Shown here: piece by piece, positions 43,878 to 54,573 of the stretch
How the letters are laid out: every line of letters begins with the position of its first letter
Position numbering within the stretch: position 1 is the first letter of the stretch
From: Epichloe hybrida
Taxonomy: Eukaryota; Ascomycota; Sordariomycetes; Hypocreales; Clavicipitaceae
Length of the DNA: 64,000 nucleotides
Direction: 5' to 3'
NCBI GenBank assembly: GCA_019022495.1
Contig: JAFEKR010000007.1
Location: 372,001 to 436,000 of the forward strand
Notes under the pieces: model-generated
Told to the model about the DNA's origin: nothing
The model's input: only the letters and a program-made list of their open reading frames with translations
Database searches by the model: none
Position numbers and translations under genes: made by a program

Positions 43878-45443
43878 GAGGAAAACATTGGGTGCGGCAG
43901 GGCAGCAGCGTGGGAGAATCGATTCGCGGTAGATGCAGGATTCAGAGACGAGGGTGTGGTGGTGTGGTGTTGATGAGGGGACGAGGGTGGGAGGAAGAAA
44001 AATGAGAGAGGAAAGAGCGTCTTGTTTGCCAAGTTGATGAGTTGACTTTGAAAGTTGGCACTGGCACCCGTCCATTTAGTGGGCGTCACTGGGGCGTCAC
44101 TGGGGCGTCACTGGAGCCGGCTGCACTGCAGTGGATGCATCACTGAGGCGGGGGGCGGGAAGGGGGTCTGGGAAACAAAACAAAAAAACACAAACATCAA
44201 AGCTACTCAGACATGCGTCACTCTTGTGCCAAGACGTCAATCAACCAGTGCCATCCAGTGGTCAACAAGTCACGACTCACAAACATGCGCACCATGGCCG
44301 GGCCGCATCCAGAAACGAGTACGTACCCCAACTGTCATTACCGGGAGGTTGAGCATCAGATAACAGATGACTGGACTCCGGGTACACATTGGATCGTTCG
44401 CAGCAGTACAGGTGCCACGAGGGGGGGCGCGAAATGTGGAAAACAATTCGGCCAAGAAAACGCTGTATTACATGTGTATTCGCTACGGAATAATAATAAA
44501 ATATCAACGCTGGCACGGCCACAAGGTCAACCCGTGGGGTTTGAGCAGTCGTTTGCGATGAATGGGTCGGCATAATGAAAATGAATAATAGAACAATGGG
44601 GCACATGCACATGATTTGGTTCTTTTTCCAATATTGGGCAGGAAAGGTGAAGGCACTGCGCCCGTGATAGCTAACAACACCGGTATGCATTTCCTTGGCC
44701 TTGTGTTGCAGCTTGCATCTGCGCCACCGTTCGCTGCTGGGGCGTGGATGGATCAAAGAGTTCCGTCCCAACGACTGAAATGACCCCAACTTGCAATGCC
44801 TCCTCATCAGCCCCCCTTCCTCTGCATCTCTGCATTCTACCCGTCTCTCGGTGTCGGGCAAATGCTCTGCATCACCACTCTTCTTCGGGCCTCCACGTGG
44901 ACTCCCGGGCACTTGAATGAGACACACCTTAATTACGTGAACCAATGGTGGCGTCGAGCTTCCTCACCGGCCACGGCTGTCAGCGCTTTCCCGAGCTCTC
45001 GCCAGTTTCGCTTGCATGGTCGGTCGCGCCATATGTTGACGTAGTTGGGCCGCCACCTTCTGGTGTTTCCCTAGTTCCAACAACTCAACTCGTCGTGTTT
45101 ACGTAACCTGGCAAACGATGGCAAATGTCTCACCCATTGCTGGGCGCGGTAGGAGTTCTTCACAAGACTTGCTGAGGCGAGGCCTCAATGGCGAGGATAC
45201 AACGTGGCGTGTTATCGTGTTGACTAGATTGGAACCGCAACTCGGTCGGAACTCGATAAGCTATGCGCGACGACCAGATGGCACTACCATGGGTCGCGTG
45301 TCGGTGAGATATTGAACCGATCGTCCTTTTCGTCCGAGCCGACTTATCAGGATAGCCTGATAGCACCAGCTCCGGCCATCGGCGGCTCCAACTCTCTCCT
45401 ATGAACTGCACATGTATACACATGTACGGATCCGTAGCATGTA
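43878..45443. other. Upstream region of kcs1
   Basis: About 1.57 kb of promoter/intergenic DNA up to the first MITE. Three near-identical copies of GGCGTCACTGG lie at about 44089-44118. The minus ORF 44277-44945 has no recognisable content. No RNA gene is seen. Confidence 0.45.
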
Positions 45444-45692
45444 TAGTCTAACCCATGAATGATTTTACACTCGCTACAAGCCCCACGCGGGGCAGTCACT
45501 ATCAGCTGTGAGTGGCTAGCATGAGTGGAGCTGTTAGGGATATTACAGGGGTAAAAGGGTACTTAGTAGTACTAGTGAAAGACATATAATCTTAATATAA
45601 TCTTAAGTATCTTTTACCTCGCCTAGTAACTTTTCATTGGCTTGTTACCCCTGGTCATGTACCTCGTGTAAAATCATTCAGGGGTTAGACTG
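45444..45692. mobile_element. MITE copy 1 (TA-target, pogo/Fot-like termini)
   Basis: A 249-bp element with terminal inverted repeats of about 27 bp. The right end read inward is CAGTCTAACCCCTGAATGAT...; the left end is TAGTCTAACCCATGAATGAT... (two mismatches). It is flanked by TA on both sides (45442-45443 and 45693-45694). No coding capacity. TA duplication and a CAGT-type end resemble Tc1/mariner (Fot/pogo) derivatives. It shares termini and internal stretches with the copy at 46899-47181. Confidence 0.8.
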
Positions 45693-45694
45693 TA

Positions 45695-46361
45695 GCTATC
45701 CATGTCTTGCAGGCAGCGATGGGCTGGCTCCGAGGTTGACCCGTTGTCGACGCTGCATCTGCATCTGCATCCCCCCCTGATCGTTTCAGGGTTTCAGGTT
45801 CCGTTGTTGCCGACTGCCAACAAAGCCGCCCAGGACAGGACAGCGCTTATATTACATAATCGCACTTGACTTCCTCGGCGTTTGGCAATCTGATCGTCGC
45901 TCCATGGTCTCATCGGTGAGAGCGGAGGTTCCGGCTTACACCGTCTCAATCTCTGAAACACGAGACACAGCGGGAATCATGTCGCTCCCATGTTTTGTGG
46001 GATGAAGCACGCACGCGTATCCATTTGGATGTCCGGAGACCTCGGCGATTCACTGGACCTACTCTTTCGTCAGCCCCCTAAATTTAACAGAGTAGCCAGG
46101 CTCAGCAGAGGTTGTAAAGTTGCCTCTTGCTGAGTATTTGACCAAGACGTCTCCTGAGCGCTCCAGCCCCCGAGAAATTTACAAATACGTCCAAATTCCC
46201 CGATATTCTCCTCCTTGTGAGCATCGAAATTCACGATTATTACATTCTTCTGAAATCCTCTACATCCAACGACAAGTGTTTATCGCAAACCCGACATAAC
46301 GTCTTATCTTCGAGTGGGTATCGATGATCATCGCTAGCCAAAACCGCTTTAGCTAACACGG
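45695..46361. other. Region between MITE 1 and the small CXXC gene
   Basis: About 670 bp with no ORF of note. A GCATCTGCATCTGCATC triplet repeat lies near 45753-45769. It probably holds the promoter of the small gene downstream. Confidence 0.4.
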
Positions 46362-46589
46362 ATGAAACTTACAGGCATCATGTGTCAGAAGCTCATTGAG
46401 ACAATCGAGCATCTATGCAGACATAGAGTTGATTCTCCCGGGAGGATTAGGGAGCTTGATGGCTGCAACAATTGCGGCATCGTCCAGAAAACAGAGCACC
46501 TCGGCAAGACAACCAAAAGGGATCCTTGCCCCAACTGTATCGCCAATGGTACTTATGTGAAGAGTAATGGGGCTTGGAAGAAGGCCTAA
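46362..46589 (+). CDS. Small CXXC-type (zinc-ribbon-like) hypothetical protein
   Basis: A 75-residue ORF with an ATG start. Two CXXC pairs (C35-N-N-C38 and C56-P-N-C59) separated by 17 residues could bind one zinc ion, as in small zinc-ribbon proteins. The N-terminal I-M-C-Q-K-L-I-E-T resembles the opening of small cysteine-containing proteins common in Hypocreales (from memory, unverified). An alternative start is Met7. It lies between two MITE copies. Function unknown. Confidence 0.5.
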   Translation: MKLTGIMCQKLIETIEHLCRHRVDSPGRIRELDGCNNCGIVQKTEHLGKTTKRDPCPNCIANGTYVKSNGAWKKA

Positions 46590-46896
46590 TGGGTTTCTGG
46601 AATTTGCAATTTTGATAGGAAATAGTCTCACAACTTCGTGAATATTATCTATATTCCCTTGCGCTTGATATCGAATTATCTTCTAGTGAAATTTGGATCA
46701 TTGTGAATTGAGCTTGGAATGCAACAGTTTTTCTTTATCCCTATCTAGAATCAATCTCCGGTGATGGGAGGAAGTTTCCTAGTAAACTTAGTCACTTGTA
46801 CGCAGGTAATTTGTTGGAAGAAGCTAGGGAGGGTATGGATCCACATTGGTTTGTTTAGTTTGCATGTTTTCTTGGTCACAATTAGTCCACTGATAA
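46590..46896. other. Region between the CXXC gene and MITE 2
   Basis: 307 bp of AT-rich DNA, the probable 3' flank of the small gene. Nothing else is seen. Confidence 0.4.
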
Positions 46897-46898
46897 TA

Positions 46899-47181
46899 CA
46901 ATACACCCCCTGAATTATTTTACAAATCTACATGCCCCAGTTATTCGTCCCTCGCTAACAGCTGTGATCAGCTGTACGTGCAATTTAACCCCTGTATTGT
47001 CTTAGAGGTTACAAGGGAAAAACGCAAGGTATTGAACGCCACTCAAAGATACATTATTTCTTATATAAATTATAGAGAAACTAAGGTATCTATCATCCTA
47101 GCCTCTGTCGCCTGTCTGACATCTTATTGGCTCAATCACTCCTGTCATGTAGATTTGTAAAATAATTCAGGGGTTGTATTG
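46899..47181. mobile_element. MITE copy 2 (same family as 45444-45692)
   Basis: A 283-bp element with terminal inverted repeats of about 37 bp. The left end begins CAATACACCCCCTGAATTAT; the right end read inward begins CAATACAACCCCTGAATTAT. Both continue TTTACAAATCTACATG. TA flanks both ends (46897-46898 and 47182-47183). Relative to copy 1 the termini align as CA-x-T-C/A-x-A-ACCCCTGAAT-x-ATTTTACA. Internally, TATTGGCT...CTGTCATGTA corresponds to CATTGGCT...CTGGTCATGTA in copy 1. A 60-codon ORF inside is not a gene. Confidence 0.85.
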
Positions 47182-47430
47182 TATGCCAGGAGATAGGGAT
47201 AGAAATAGCAGAGTAGTTTAATACGTCTGATTGGCCCGTACTTCTTGTTTCCGACATAGTAATTTGCTAGCCTGAAACGCAAGGCATAAAAAGGCAATGG
47301 CCAACTAACTAGTCAATCGAACCAATCATAATGGATTATGTCACTGTACTTCCTTCTTCAAATACGGATAGGCTGCTCCTATCCTTTCTCCTCAATTTAC
47401 CGCTTCTCCATCTCATGTCAACCTTCAACC

Positions 47431-48670
47431 ATGGATATTCAACGTCAGTTTCCTGGTGTCCACTGGATCTGGGGCGGAGGCATTTCTTTTGTTTACGAGG
47501 TCCACCCTCGCATCGTGGTCAAAGTCCCCAAGTCTGGGGAATTCGAGAGGAAACAATTCCAAAAAGAGCTCGAGATTTATCAAGTATTCTCGCAAAATCC
47601 GCCTTGTCCCTCTATTGTGCAGTGTTTTCTCTTTTCCAGCAGTGGCATCTTCCTTGAGTACATGAGAGGTACGAAAATCCTATTGGCAGTTAAGAGGTTG
47701 TCTACTAATTTACTACCTAGACAAGTCGCTTTCTTCTAGGATGCAGAAAAATCATACTCGGGACCAGCAAACTATGGTGGTTACTACAGTAGAAAAGTTA
47801 GAACCTCTATCCCTACGGAAAGAATGGATGAATGATCTCGCTCAAGCCGTCGCTTTCTTAGAATCCTTAAAACTCGCTCATGGTGATTTACGACCCGAAA
47901 ATGTTCTACTTGATCGCAACCGACTAAAGTTATCCGATTTTGATTGTACGGCGAAAATTGGCACAAATTACGAAGCTTGCATGGCTCCATATGGCCGAAT
48001 ACTTAATAATAATGAGTCAGACCGAGGGGAATGTGGAACTTTTGGCTTTCTTGGCCCTCGAACAGAGCAATTTGCCCTTGGTTCCTTATACTATTTAATA
48101 AACTACGGCTTTGAGGTTTATGGAGATCGCTGTCTTGCCGAGGATCCTTACGATCATGGTCCTAAGGTCGTGGACCTCCTACAGAATATGGAGTTTCCGA
48201 AATTAGATGGCAATCCCCTTCTTGATGATATTATCGACAAATGTTGGCATAACAAATATGTCACGGTCTCAGAATTAGCCGCGCAAACGAAAACGCTTTT
48301 GCACGAAAGCACCGATGCGATGGAAAATAACGAAAAAGGAAAGAAGGAAAGTAGCGAAGTGGCCACCCTCGTCAAAACTCCCTTCAACGAACGATGGCGT
48401 ATGGTCATGGGTCGCATAATCAATGGGATATGCTATGGCCTTGGAGTGTGGTGGAGGTTGTTATTACAGAGTGTCCACGGCGAAGCAAAAATCGCCGGGC
48501 GAGCCAGTGGCGACAGTCGTGATGTGGATCAAAATTGCATGGACAAGGAATTTTTGTCGAAAAAGGAATTTTGTCAGGACCTGGAGAAACGTGGTCTTCT
48601 TCACGCGCTTTCTTTAGGCGAGCCTGAGCAAATTGGATTCTCTTTTGATTGGTATAGGCACAGTCTTTAA
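47431..48670 (+). CDS. Protein kinase-like protein with DFD in place of DFG
   Basis: Exons 47431-47668 and 47721-48670 (52-nt intron, GTACGA...CTAG) give 395 residues. Kinase landmarks are a short glycine loop G-G-G-I-S-F (15-20), the lysine V-V-K-V-P-K (K31), an alpha-C Glu (about E46) and the catalytic loop H-G-D-L-R-P-E-N-V-L-L-D (133-144). The metal-binding motif reads S-D-F-D (151-154) instead of DFG, followed by G-T-F-G-F-L-G-P and E-Q-F-A-L-G-S. The C-lobe is short, with a tail of about 150 residues. This layout fits a fungal family of kinase-like proteins with unknown substrates. It lies 250 bp from MITE copy 2. Catalysis is possible but not assured. Confidence 0.75.
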
Positions 48671-49289
48671 GGTTGAACTATCATACAAACTTCATAGAAA
48701 CCTTTGCGAGTAACGATAGTAAGGCTATACATGATAGAGTACTCTTGCTCTTCTGCTAATGCGTGACTTGGACTGCGTTGAAGCAAATATTATATATATT
48801 AGTAATCAGCCTTTCCCTCCCGAACACATTGACTATCCGTGCTTCTATCTTTCGATATCAAAGGGTTAGAACAAAATGGTGGTACACGCACGGTACAGAG
48901 AGAAAATGGGTGGCTCTCAACGAGCCTCGGTGCCGCTGGATCAATGGGGTCAAAAGAGATAATTCACCCGAACCTCCCCAGTGATGTCACGTAGTGTTTG
49001 GTGTAAACCTACTAGATATCCATTGGTATTTCGTGATTTCCCAAGAATTAAGCAATGATCCTTTCACGAGCTATGCAGCAGTGTTTCTGAGTCACGCTGA
49101 AATTCTTCGTTTGGAGTCAGAACAGACTAGCTTTCTCTTATTGTCCTATCTTTCTATCGGTTGCTACGATTGCTTGAGAATTTTACTCTATTTGGAGAAC
49201 GAACGGGAGACATCGTTCATCTATTGGTATTTGTTTTTGAGGATAGTGAGTACATGGAGCCATTGAGTTATGCTAGGAGAGTATATGGG
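48671..49289. other. Intergenic region, convergent 3' ends
   Basis: About 620 bp between the kinase-like (+) and SANT-like (-) genes. A 90-codon plus ORF (48994-49266) is hydrophobic but unsupported. Confidence 0.4.
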
Positions 49290-49841
49290 CTAAGAACTGG
49301 CCTTGTGGCGTAATTTGGTTGAATAGTGGACTTGAAGGGATGACATATTTTGGCCTGGAAAGTAAGTCATAATCTCAGACCATGACATTGCCTCTTTTTC
49401 CTTCAGCCGCACTAGCAGCGCATTCTCGTCCAACGTGTACGGTCTTAGTTTCCCTGAATTTACCGCCGTGTGGGGTCGAGATAGCATCGGGCTAGGGTCA
49501 GGTACGAAAGTAAAGAAATATGCCGGTTTCAAACCAGCGTTAGTATCAACCGTGAGGATAGCACTCCCACGTACACCCTGGATAGCACTAGAGCAATGAG
49601 ATGGAACGGGAATGGAAGAGTCCGAAGGGTCGGAAATTAGCCTAATTGAAGGTCTCCGTTTCTTCCTCTTTCGACACGGCTGTTCTGGGTCATAGAAGCT
49701 GGTGTTCCCATCTTGGTGGTTGCCAATTCCTCGACCTGAGCGGAGTCGCTTCTTGCATAATGTACTGCAGCAGCGGCCCTTGTGCTTGTCCTGGTGGCTC
49801 CTGCCTTGCAGAACGGTGATGGTGAGGGTACAACTATGCAT
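49290..49841 (-). CDS. SANT/Myb-like DNA-binding-domain protein
   Basis: A 183-residue ORF. The C-terminal 50 residues (R-P-Y-T-L-D-E-N-A-L-L-V-R-L-K-E, then M-S-W-S-E-I, F-P-G and S-L-Q-V-H-Y-S-T-K-L-R) match the SANT/Myb-like domain common in small fungal nuclear proteins. It is preceded by a basic C-R-K-R-K-K-R-R cluster that could be a nuclear localisation signal. No other domain is seen. The ATG at 49841 is the first in frame, but the poorly structured first 50 residues could be replaced by an upstream exon. Target genes unknown. Confidence 0.6.
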   Translation of the reverse strand: MHSCTLTITVLQGRSHQDKHKGRCCSTLCKKRLRSGRGIGNHQDGNTSFYDPEQPCRKRKKRRPSIRLISDPSDSSIPVPSHCSSAIQGVRGSAILTVDTNAGLKPAYFFTFVPDPSPMLSRPHTAVNSGKLRPYTLDENALLVRLKEKEAMSWSEIMTYFPGQNMSSLQVHYSTKLRHKASS

Positions 49842-50247
49842 GTACAGCTATCGACGGGTAGCGCACTGGGATATCGGAACTCTCGGTTCTTGTGGTTATC
49901 CAGACTTTCGCCCCCCCACTGTATATAGATCTTACCGAGTACATGTACTGTAACTTGTATGATAATCGGGGTTGACACACACCGAGAAGTGCCCTTCTTC
50001 TACCCCTCTATCCCTTTCAGCCTAAATCCCCATCCCCAAGCAAGCGAACTTCGGACCGTCATCTTCGTCTGTATAAATAAACTCTGGCCAGCCCGGTTCT
50101 GTCAAATCCAGGGCCGTCACTGCTCGCTCATTCACGGCATTCCAGATAAGTTGATAGAAGCCATCACAAGCAAGGGCGAGATTGCAAAAATTCACCATCG
50201 CGCCCAGCCTTTCGCCAGACGCAAAGGGCTCCCTTTCCCCGCCAAAA
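49842..50247. other. Divergent promoter region, SANT-like gene / SDR
   Basis: 406 bp between divergent starts. TATAAATAAA at about 50070-50079 could act as a core element for the SDR. No other feature. Confidence 0.45.
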
Positions 50248-51132
50248 ATGGCATCCTCATCGTATGACGCAGCATCGCTGTTTGGAGTCAAAGATTTGGT
50301 CGCCGTCATTACCGGGGGCGGCTCCGGTCTGGGTGCCATCACTGCGCATGCCCTGGCCGTCAACGGAGCCAAAGCAGTATACATCCTTGGGCGACGGAAA
50401 GAGGCTCTCATCTCAACGCGAGAGAAGTCGACAAGACCGCACGTGGTGCACCCGGTTGTCTGCGACGTCACTTCCAAAGAAGGCTTGACCGCTGCTGTCG
50501 ATCGCATCCGCTCGGAAATTGGTTACATCGACATTCTCTTTGCCAACAGTGGCATCAACATAGCCGGCACTGGATCAATTGACCCCAACGATGATGTCAA
50601 GACGATTCAGGACAGAATGTGGGAGCCAACGATGGAGGATTTCACGAGCAACCTGCACGTGAACGTGACCGGCGCGTACTACACGGCTGTAGCTTTTCTC
50701 GATCTGCTGGATCAAGGCAACAAGCGAGCCGTGGTGCCTGAGAAATCCCAGATCGTGCTCACGTCCTCGGGGGCCAGTTTTTCTCGCATGCCATATTCAG
50801 GGTTTGCCTACAGTGCTAGCAAAGCGGCCGTCACCCACATGACGAAGCAGCTCTCTACCACCCTGGCACCTCACAAGATACGAGTCAATGCCATTGCTCC
50901 GGGATTCTTCGCGAGTGAAATGACCCAGGACCAGCCGTTCATGAAGACAGCCGGGGACCCGCGGGAGGAGGGCGCGTTGGACTCCAAGATGGTACCACTG
51001 AGGAGGATTGGTACCGAGGAGGACTACGCTGGTGTTATTCTATTCCTTGCCAGCAAGGCAGGGGCATACATGGACGGCACCATTGTTCTCGTTGACGGGG
51101 GACGTATCGCACAGATCCCTAATAGCTATTAA
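50248..51132 (+). CDS. Short-chain dehydrogenase/reductase
   Basis: A single exon, 294 residues, classical SDR length. The cofactor loop is T-G-G-G-S-G-L-G (22-29). N-S-G (100-102) stands in place of the common N-A-G/N-N-A. The structural Asn is in H-V-N-V-T-G, the catalytic Ser in L-T-S-S-G (171-175), and Y-S-A-S-K (188-192) is present. The C-terminal V-N-A-I-A-P-G-F-F and V-D-G-G are typical. It uses NAD(P)(H) to oxidise or reduce an alcohol/carbonyl; the substrate cannot be read. L-G-R-R after strand 2 (47-50) suggests NADP preference. The frame extends upstream to a TTG codon only, so the ATG at 50248 is used. No pathway partner is adjacent. Confidence 0.93.
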   Translation: MASSSYDAASLFGVKDLVAVITGGGSGLGAITAHALAVNGAKAVYILGRRKEALISTREKSTRPHVVHPVVCDVTSKEGLTAAVDRIRSEIGYIDILFANSGINIAGTGSIDPNDDVKTIQDRMWEPTMEDFTSNLHVNVTGAYYTAVAFLDLLDQGNKRAVVPEKSQIVLTSSGASFSRMPYSGFAYSASKAAVTHMTKQLSTTLAPHKIRVNAIAPGFFASEMTQDQPFMKTAGDPREEGALDSKMVPLRRIGTEEDYAGVILFLASKAGAYMDGTIVLVDGGRIAQIPNSY

Positions 51133-52077
51133 CATATGTACGAATTGAAGATTCATCGTTTCTCGCTACGACGGCAGGGGGGTGATTCACTTACCTTGAC
51201 CTCATCAAATTAACCCTGCAGGTAAAATGTCTTTTCTAGCAATATGTACAGTCCCCCCCGGTTGATGGCAGCAGCAAACACATGGGATGAAACCAAACTC
51301 AAACGATGCCCACGTTGCGGGAACGCCCAACATGATTGGACACTGACCACGCAGAAAATATTTTCTTTTGTTTCCGGCCAGTCGCAGCGTCAGCCTTTTG
51401 ACGGTCAATTCGACGTACACGGGAACCATGAAAGCCAGGAGTTTGCTGCACGAGGATGCGGACCTGCAAACCGCGTACCACTTCGTGACTTCGATGATGT
51501 TTGGTGAGAAATTATGTCGGTCCGGCCGCAGGGGGAGGCTGCATGTGGTGTCACGCTGGGGGTCCGCGGCTTTCTGGGAGGCCGAGATGCAATCATGCAA
51601 CAAGGGATCTGTGCAACAGTACGGACGTAATGAGCATTGAAATGAGTAGGCCATATCCCCTGTGCCCCCAACAAACCGGTTCTGAGTAGATGAAACAGGC
51701 AGTCATGATGGTGCTTGAAAAGGCAACGAGCACAACTCGTCTTCCCGATTCGGGTACAGGGTAGCTGATTTGCAACTAACTTGAGAGATCCCGGCACTAC
51801 GCGCATGTTAGCGAAACACATCATGTGTCCATTCTACGAAATACGTATAGAGACTTTTCCTGCTTACAGCAAGCCACGCCCTTCTACTCTTGAAGCATAG
51901 CCTCCCGAATCATGAACATATCAATGCTCAGCTGTGTAAGTAACAACCCCTACCTAGTTACAAATACGCATCTAACGACGCCCGAAGTTGCTTAGCTGTC
52001 GATTACAAGTGAATGCTAATCCCACAACGACGCCAAATATGTATGCGCCTCTCACTCCCGCAATTCTCATCGCCAGT
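51133..52077. other. Convergent intergenic region
   Basis: About 945 bp between the SDR (+) and the disordered-protein gene (-). Overlapping ORFs on both strands (51205-51824) are mutually exclusive and unrecognised. No repeat or RNA is seen. Confidence 0.45.
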
Positions 52078-54573
52078 TTATACGCCTGCTGTCGGAGCCC
52101 CGCTCCCGGTTTTCCGCGCTTGCTCCAGCTCCGTATCAATGTTCCAAGGATCCCAGAAATCTCCCATTTCACGAACCATGTCTTCGATCATATCCATAGG
52201 CTCTTCAGAGCCCCGGTCGCAGATCGGGCCATCTATCCATTCATCCCCGCCGCTAGATCTTGGTTGTGGTGCGTCAGTCGTGTCGTCATCGTAAATTGCT
52301 GAGTCTGCTGCTGACAAACTTTCAGCTGTGGCAGTTGGCCTAAGAATAGGTGATTTTTGTGGTGAACCAGTGGGAACATGTCTCGTTTTCCCGTTGCCTG
52401 CACGATTTGCGATAGCTTCAAAATGTTTCAAAAATTTGTCATCACAACTTATTGGAAGGTCACTCATTGGTGTCTCTGGAGGCGGAGAGCTTTGTCGCTT
52501 GGATGGATTGATGGTAGACGCCGCCACTCTAACATGATATTGGCCGCTAGAACCATCGAGTTCAGTAAGTGGTGCCGCCCAAGAAACTCGGAGGTTCGGG
52601 CGGCGTTGGCTCCATCGGCCTTTCAAAACTGACGGAAATGAGCCTTGGCCACCTGGGGCCGCGGCTCTACAGGCTGAAGGCCGCGAGGAACTTTTCTGTG
52701 GTTGGTCTGGTGAAGGCGACATGAAGAATGCGAAAGGCTTGGAGCAAAACCGAGGTTCCGGCGTCCTTGGCCGATGTTGCGTTTCCCTTGGTTTGGTGGA
52801 GCCGTCACGTTCTGTATTTCCATCGCCCGAGCTGTGAGGATGATCGATTTCGGAACCCAGATCTGTTTGCGGTGCCCTCGGACTTTGATGCGATGGGGTG
52901 ACGAGGGATGTAGAATCGCAATCCTGTACATGGCGATTCGAAGCAACTTTGACATGGCCCTCCATCGGTTTGAACGGGCTCTGACTATCACTTATACTAG
53001 CAGAGCCTTCAACCTCCGTTTGTCTTGAAGAGCAGTCGCTGTTGCTAGCTTCATAACTGTCACGGCTTGCTGAGTCTAGACTCGGATTTTTTTCAGTCGA
53101 GGGCTTATTGACTTTTTCAAGCTTGCTAGCCGTGGCTGACTCGACCCCAAAGGTGCCTTGGTTCGAATCCTGCACGTGAAAGGTACATCCAAGGGCCGAT
53201 GGCGGGCACACTGAAGTAAAATGCGACGGTCCTTTCCACGAGCTGGATGGCACAAATCGATTCCAAATGTTCCTGAAGCTGAATTCGGCTGCCTCCTTTC
53301 GGGCAGAAGCTGGTGGCGAAGTTACCGACAGGGACATTGTGTGATTTTCTGGTGCTGATTCTGCATCCCGATCTGGGTTGGCGACAGGAATGGCAGAAGC
53401 TTTTGGCAATTCATCGGGGAAATCTTGTTGCGCCGGTTCCTGCACGGCGAGTTCGTCTCCGTCCGTCCGAGCCGGGACATCTCCAAGAGCATCCGCTACT
53501 GGTATCACGGGGGTCCTTGAGTCTCTGTCTGTCTTTTCTTTAGACATGACGCAGACGTCATCTTTCACACATTCATTTCGGCGGACATCCAGTTCATCTG
53601 AGAGTTGAAATTTTCTCCCCACGTGACGTAAATGAGATGGCGTTAATTGAGCTGCCGCTGATTGGGGCACTCCGTTTGAATGATGTTTGGCATCTATGGA
53701 AGACGGCAATCGGGGTGCATTGTGCAAAGAGACAGGAGACGAGAGAGTAGCAGCAGCACCTTCGCTAGGGCTAAGCTCGTCATCAGACTCTGCTATTATC
53801 TTGATCTTAGAGCTTCTTATATAACTTCTCGGGAATTGTTGTTTCGAAGGTGAGCCAAGTGATCTAGCGTCGTCGAAGCTGAACGACGGCATGTCCGTCA
53901 TGAGTTCATCGAGATCGTTTTCCTGAGATGTCTGATTTCCTCGATTTTGCTGTACATCGGACCTGCGTCTCTTGACCGACACCTTCTTTAGCCACTCAGA
54001 CCCGCTGGCTCGTCGCTTCTTTACAGGGGGGGACAAATCACAGTTGTGCCCTCTCCAGAAGCTATCGTGATTATTGGATGACTGATCGGCCTTTTGCTGC
54101 CACCTCCTCACTGTTTGAAACTTTTCTGTCCCCAGAAACGGATGCTGTTGAGTGTACGGAGCCTGCTTAAGACTCTCTGGACTTGGAAGATGACACTCGT
54201 TGGCAGGGGGAGAAAAGAACGTTTCCTGGCTGCGTCGAATCGTGGTAGAGCTTTGGCTTCGTCGGGCAGCGCGTTTTTGGAGTCGGGATGTTTCTATGTT
54301 TTGCCTCATGATAGCCTTGTTGCGTTTGGACATCCATGGATTGACCCATCCCAAGGAACGATCGAATGGTCCCTCTAAAGAGGCCGACATAATTGATGGA
54401 ACATGACCATTGAGAAACCGTTGCCCGGCTTCTTCGTATCGAAGCGGTCTATCAGCTGCATCATCGTAGCCTTCGTCTTCCGAGCCTTCGTAGAATACAC
54501 CGTGTCCATCGCAACACGATTCAGAGTAAATGGTATCATTACCGCTCCATTTTCCATGGGTCTTTCCGGACAT
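52078..54573 (-). CDS. Large disordered protein, conserved-hypothetical type
   Basis: A single exon of 831 residues. Most of the protein is Ser/Pro/Asp-rich and predicted disordered. A basic cluster P-P-V-K-K-R-R-A-S and K-V-S-V-K-R-R-R-S (about 190-215) suggests nuclear location. More structured-looking patches are F-S-F-R-N-I-W-N-R-F-V-P-S-S-S-W (about 440), L-R-V-S-W-A-A-P-L-T (about 675) and an acidic amphipathic C-terminus, D-M-I-E-D-M-V-R-E-M-G-D-F-W-D-P-W. I do not recognise a family with confidence. The GTG-started extension upstream is discarded in favour of the ATG at 54573. It shares a divergent promoter with the truncated Cdc11-like gene. Confidence 0.7.
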   Translation of the reverse strand: MSGKTHGKWSGNDTIYSESCCDGHGVFYEGSEDEGYDDAADRPLRYEEAGQRFLNGHVPSIMSASLEGPFDRSLGWVNPWMSKRNKAIMRQNIETSRLQKRAARRSQSSTTIRRSQETFFSPPANECHLPSPESLKQAPYTQQHPFLGTEKFQTVRRWQQKADQSSNNHDSFWRGHNCDLSPPVKKRRASGSEWLKKVSVKRRRSDVQQNRGNQTSQENDLDELMTDMPSFSFDDARSLGSPSKQQFPRSYIRSSKIKIIAESDDELSPSEGAAATLSSPVSLHNAPRLPSSIDAKHHSNGVPQSAAAQLTPSHLRHVGRKFQLSDELDVRRNECVKDDVCVMSKEKTDRDSRTPVIPVADALGDVPARTDGDELAVQEPAQQDFPDELPKASAIPVANPDRDAESAPENHTMSLSVTSPPASARKEAAEFSFRNIWNRFVPSSSWKGPSHFTSVCPPSALGCTFHVQDSNQGTFGVESATASKLEKVNKPSTEKNPSLDSASRDSYEASNSDCSSRQTEVEGSASISDSQSPFKPMEGHVKVASNRHVQDCDSTSLVTPSHQSPRAPQTDLGSEIDHPHSSGDGNTERDGSTKPRETQHRPRTPEPRFCSKPFAFFMSPSPDQPQKSSSRPSACRAAAPGGQGSFPSVLKGRWSQRRPNLRVSWAAPLTELDGSSGQYHVRVAASTINPSKRQSSPPPETPMSDLPISCDDKFLKHFEAIANRAGNGKTRHVPTGSPQKSPILRPTATAESLSAADSAIYDDDTTDAPQPRSSGGDEWIDGPICDRGSEEPMDMIEDMVREMGDFWDPWNIDTELEQARKTGSGAPTAGV

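Noticed and set aside
44277..44945. 222-codon minus-strand ORF upstream of kcs1
   Set aside because: It has no domain, an erratic composition and a position in the kcs1 promoter region; treated as chance.
46978..47160. 60-codon ORF inside MITE copy 2
   Set aside because: It is contained in a non-autonomous element with no transposase similarity; copy 1 has no counterpart ORF.
53150..53185. GGTTCGAATCC resembling a tRNA T-loop/B box
   Set aside because: It lies inside the coding frame of the 831-residue protein, and no acceptor or anticodon stems can be folded around it.
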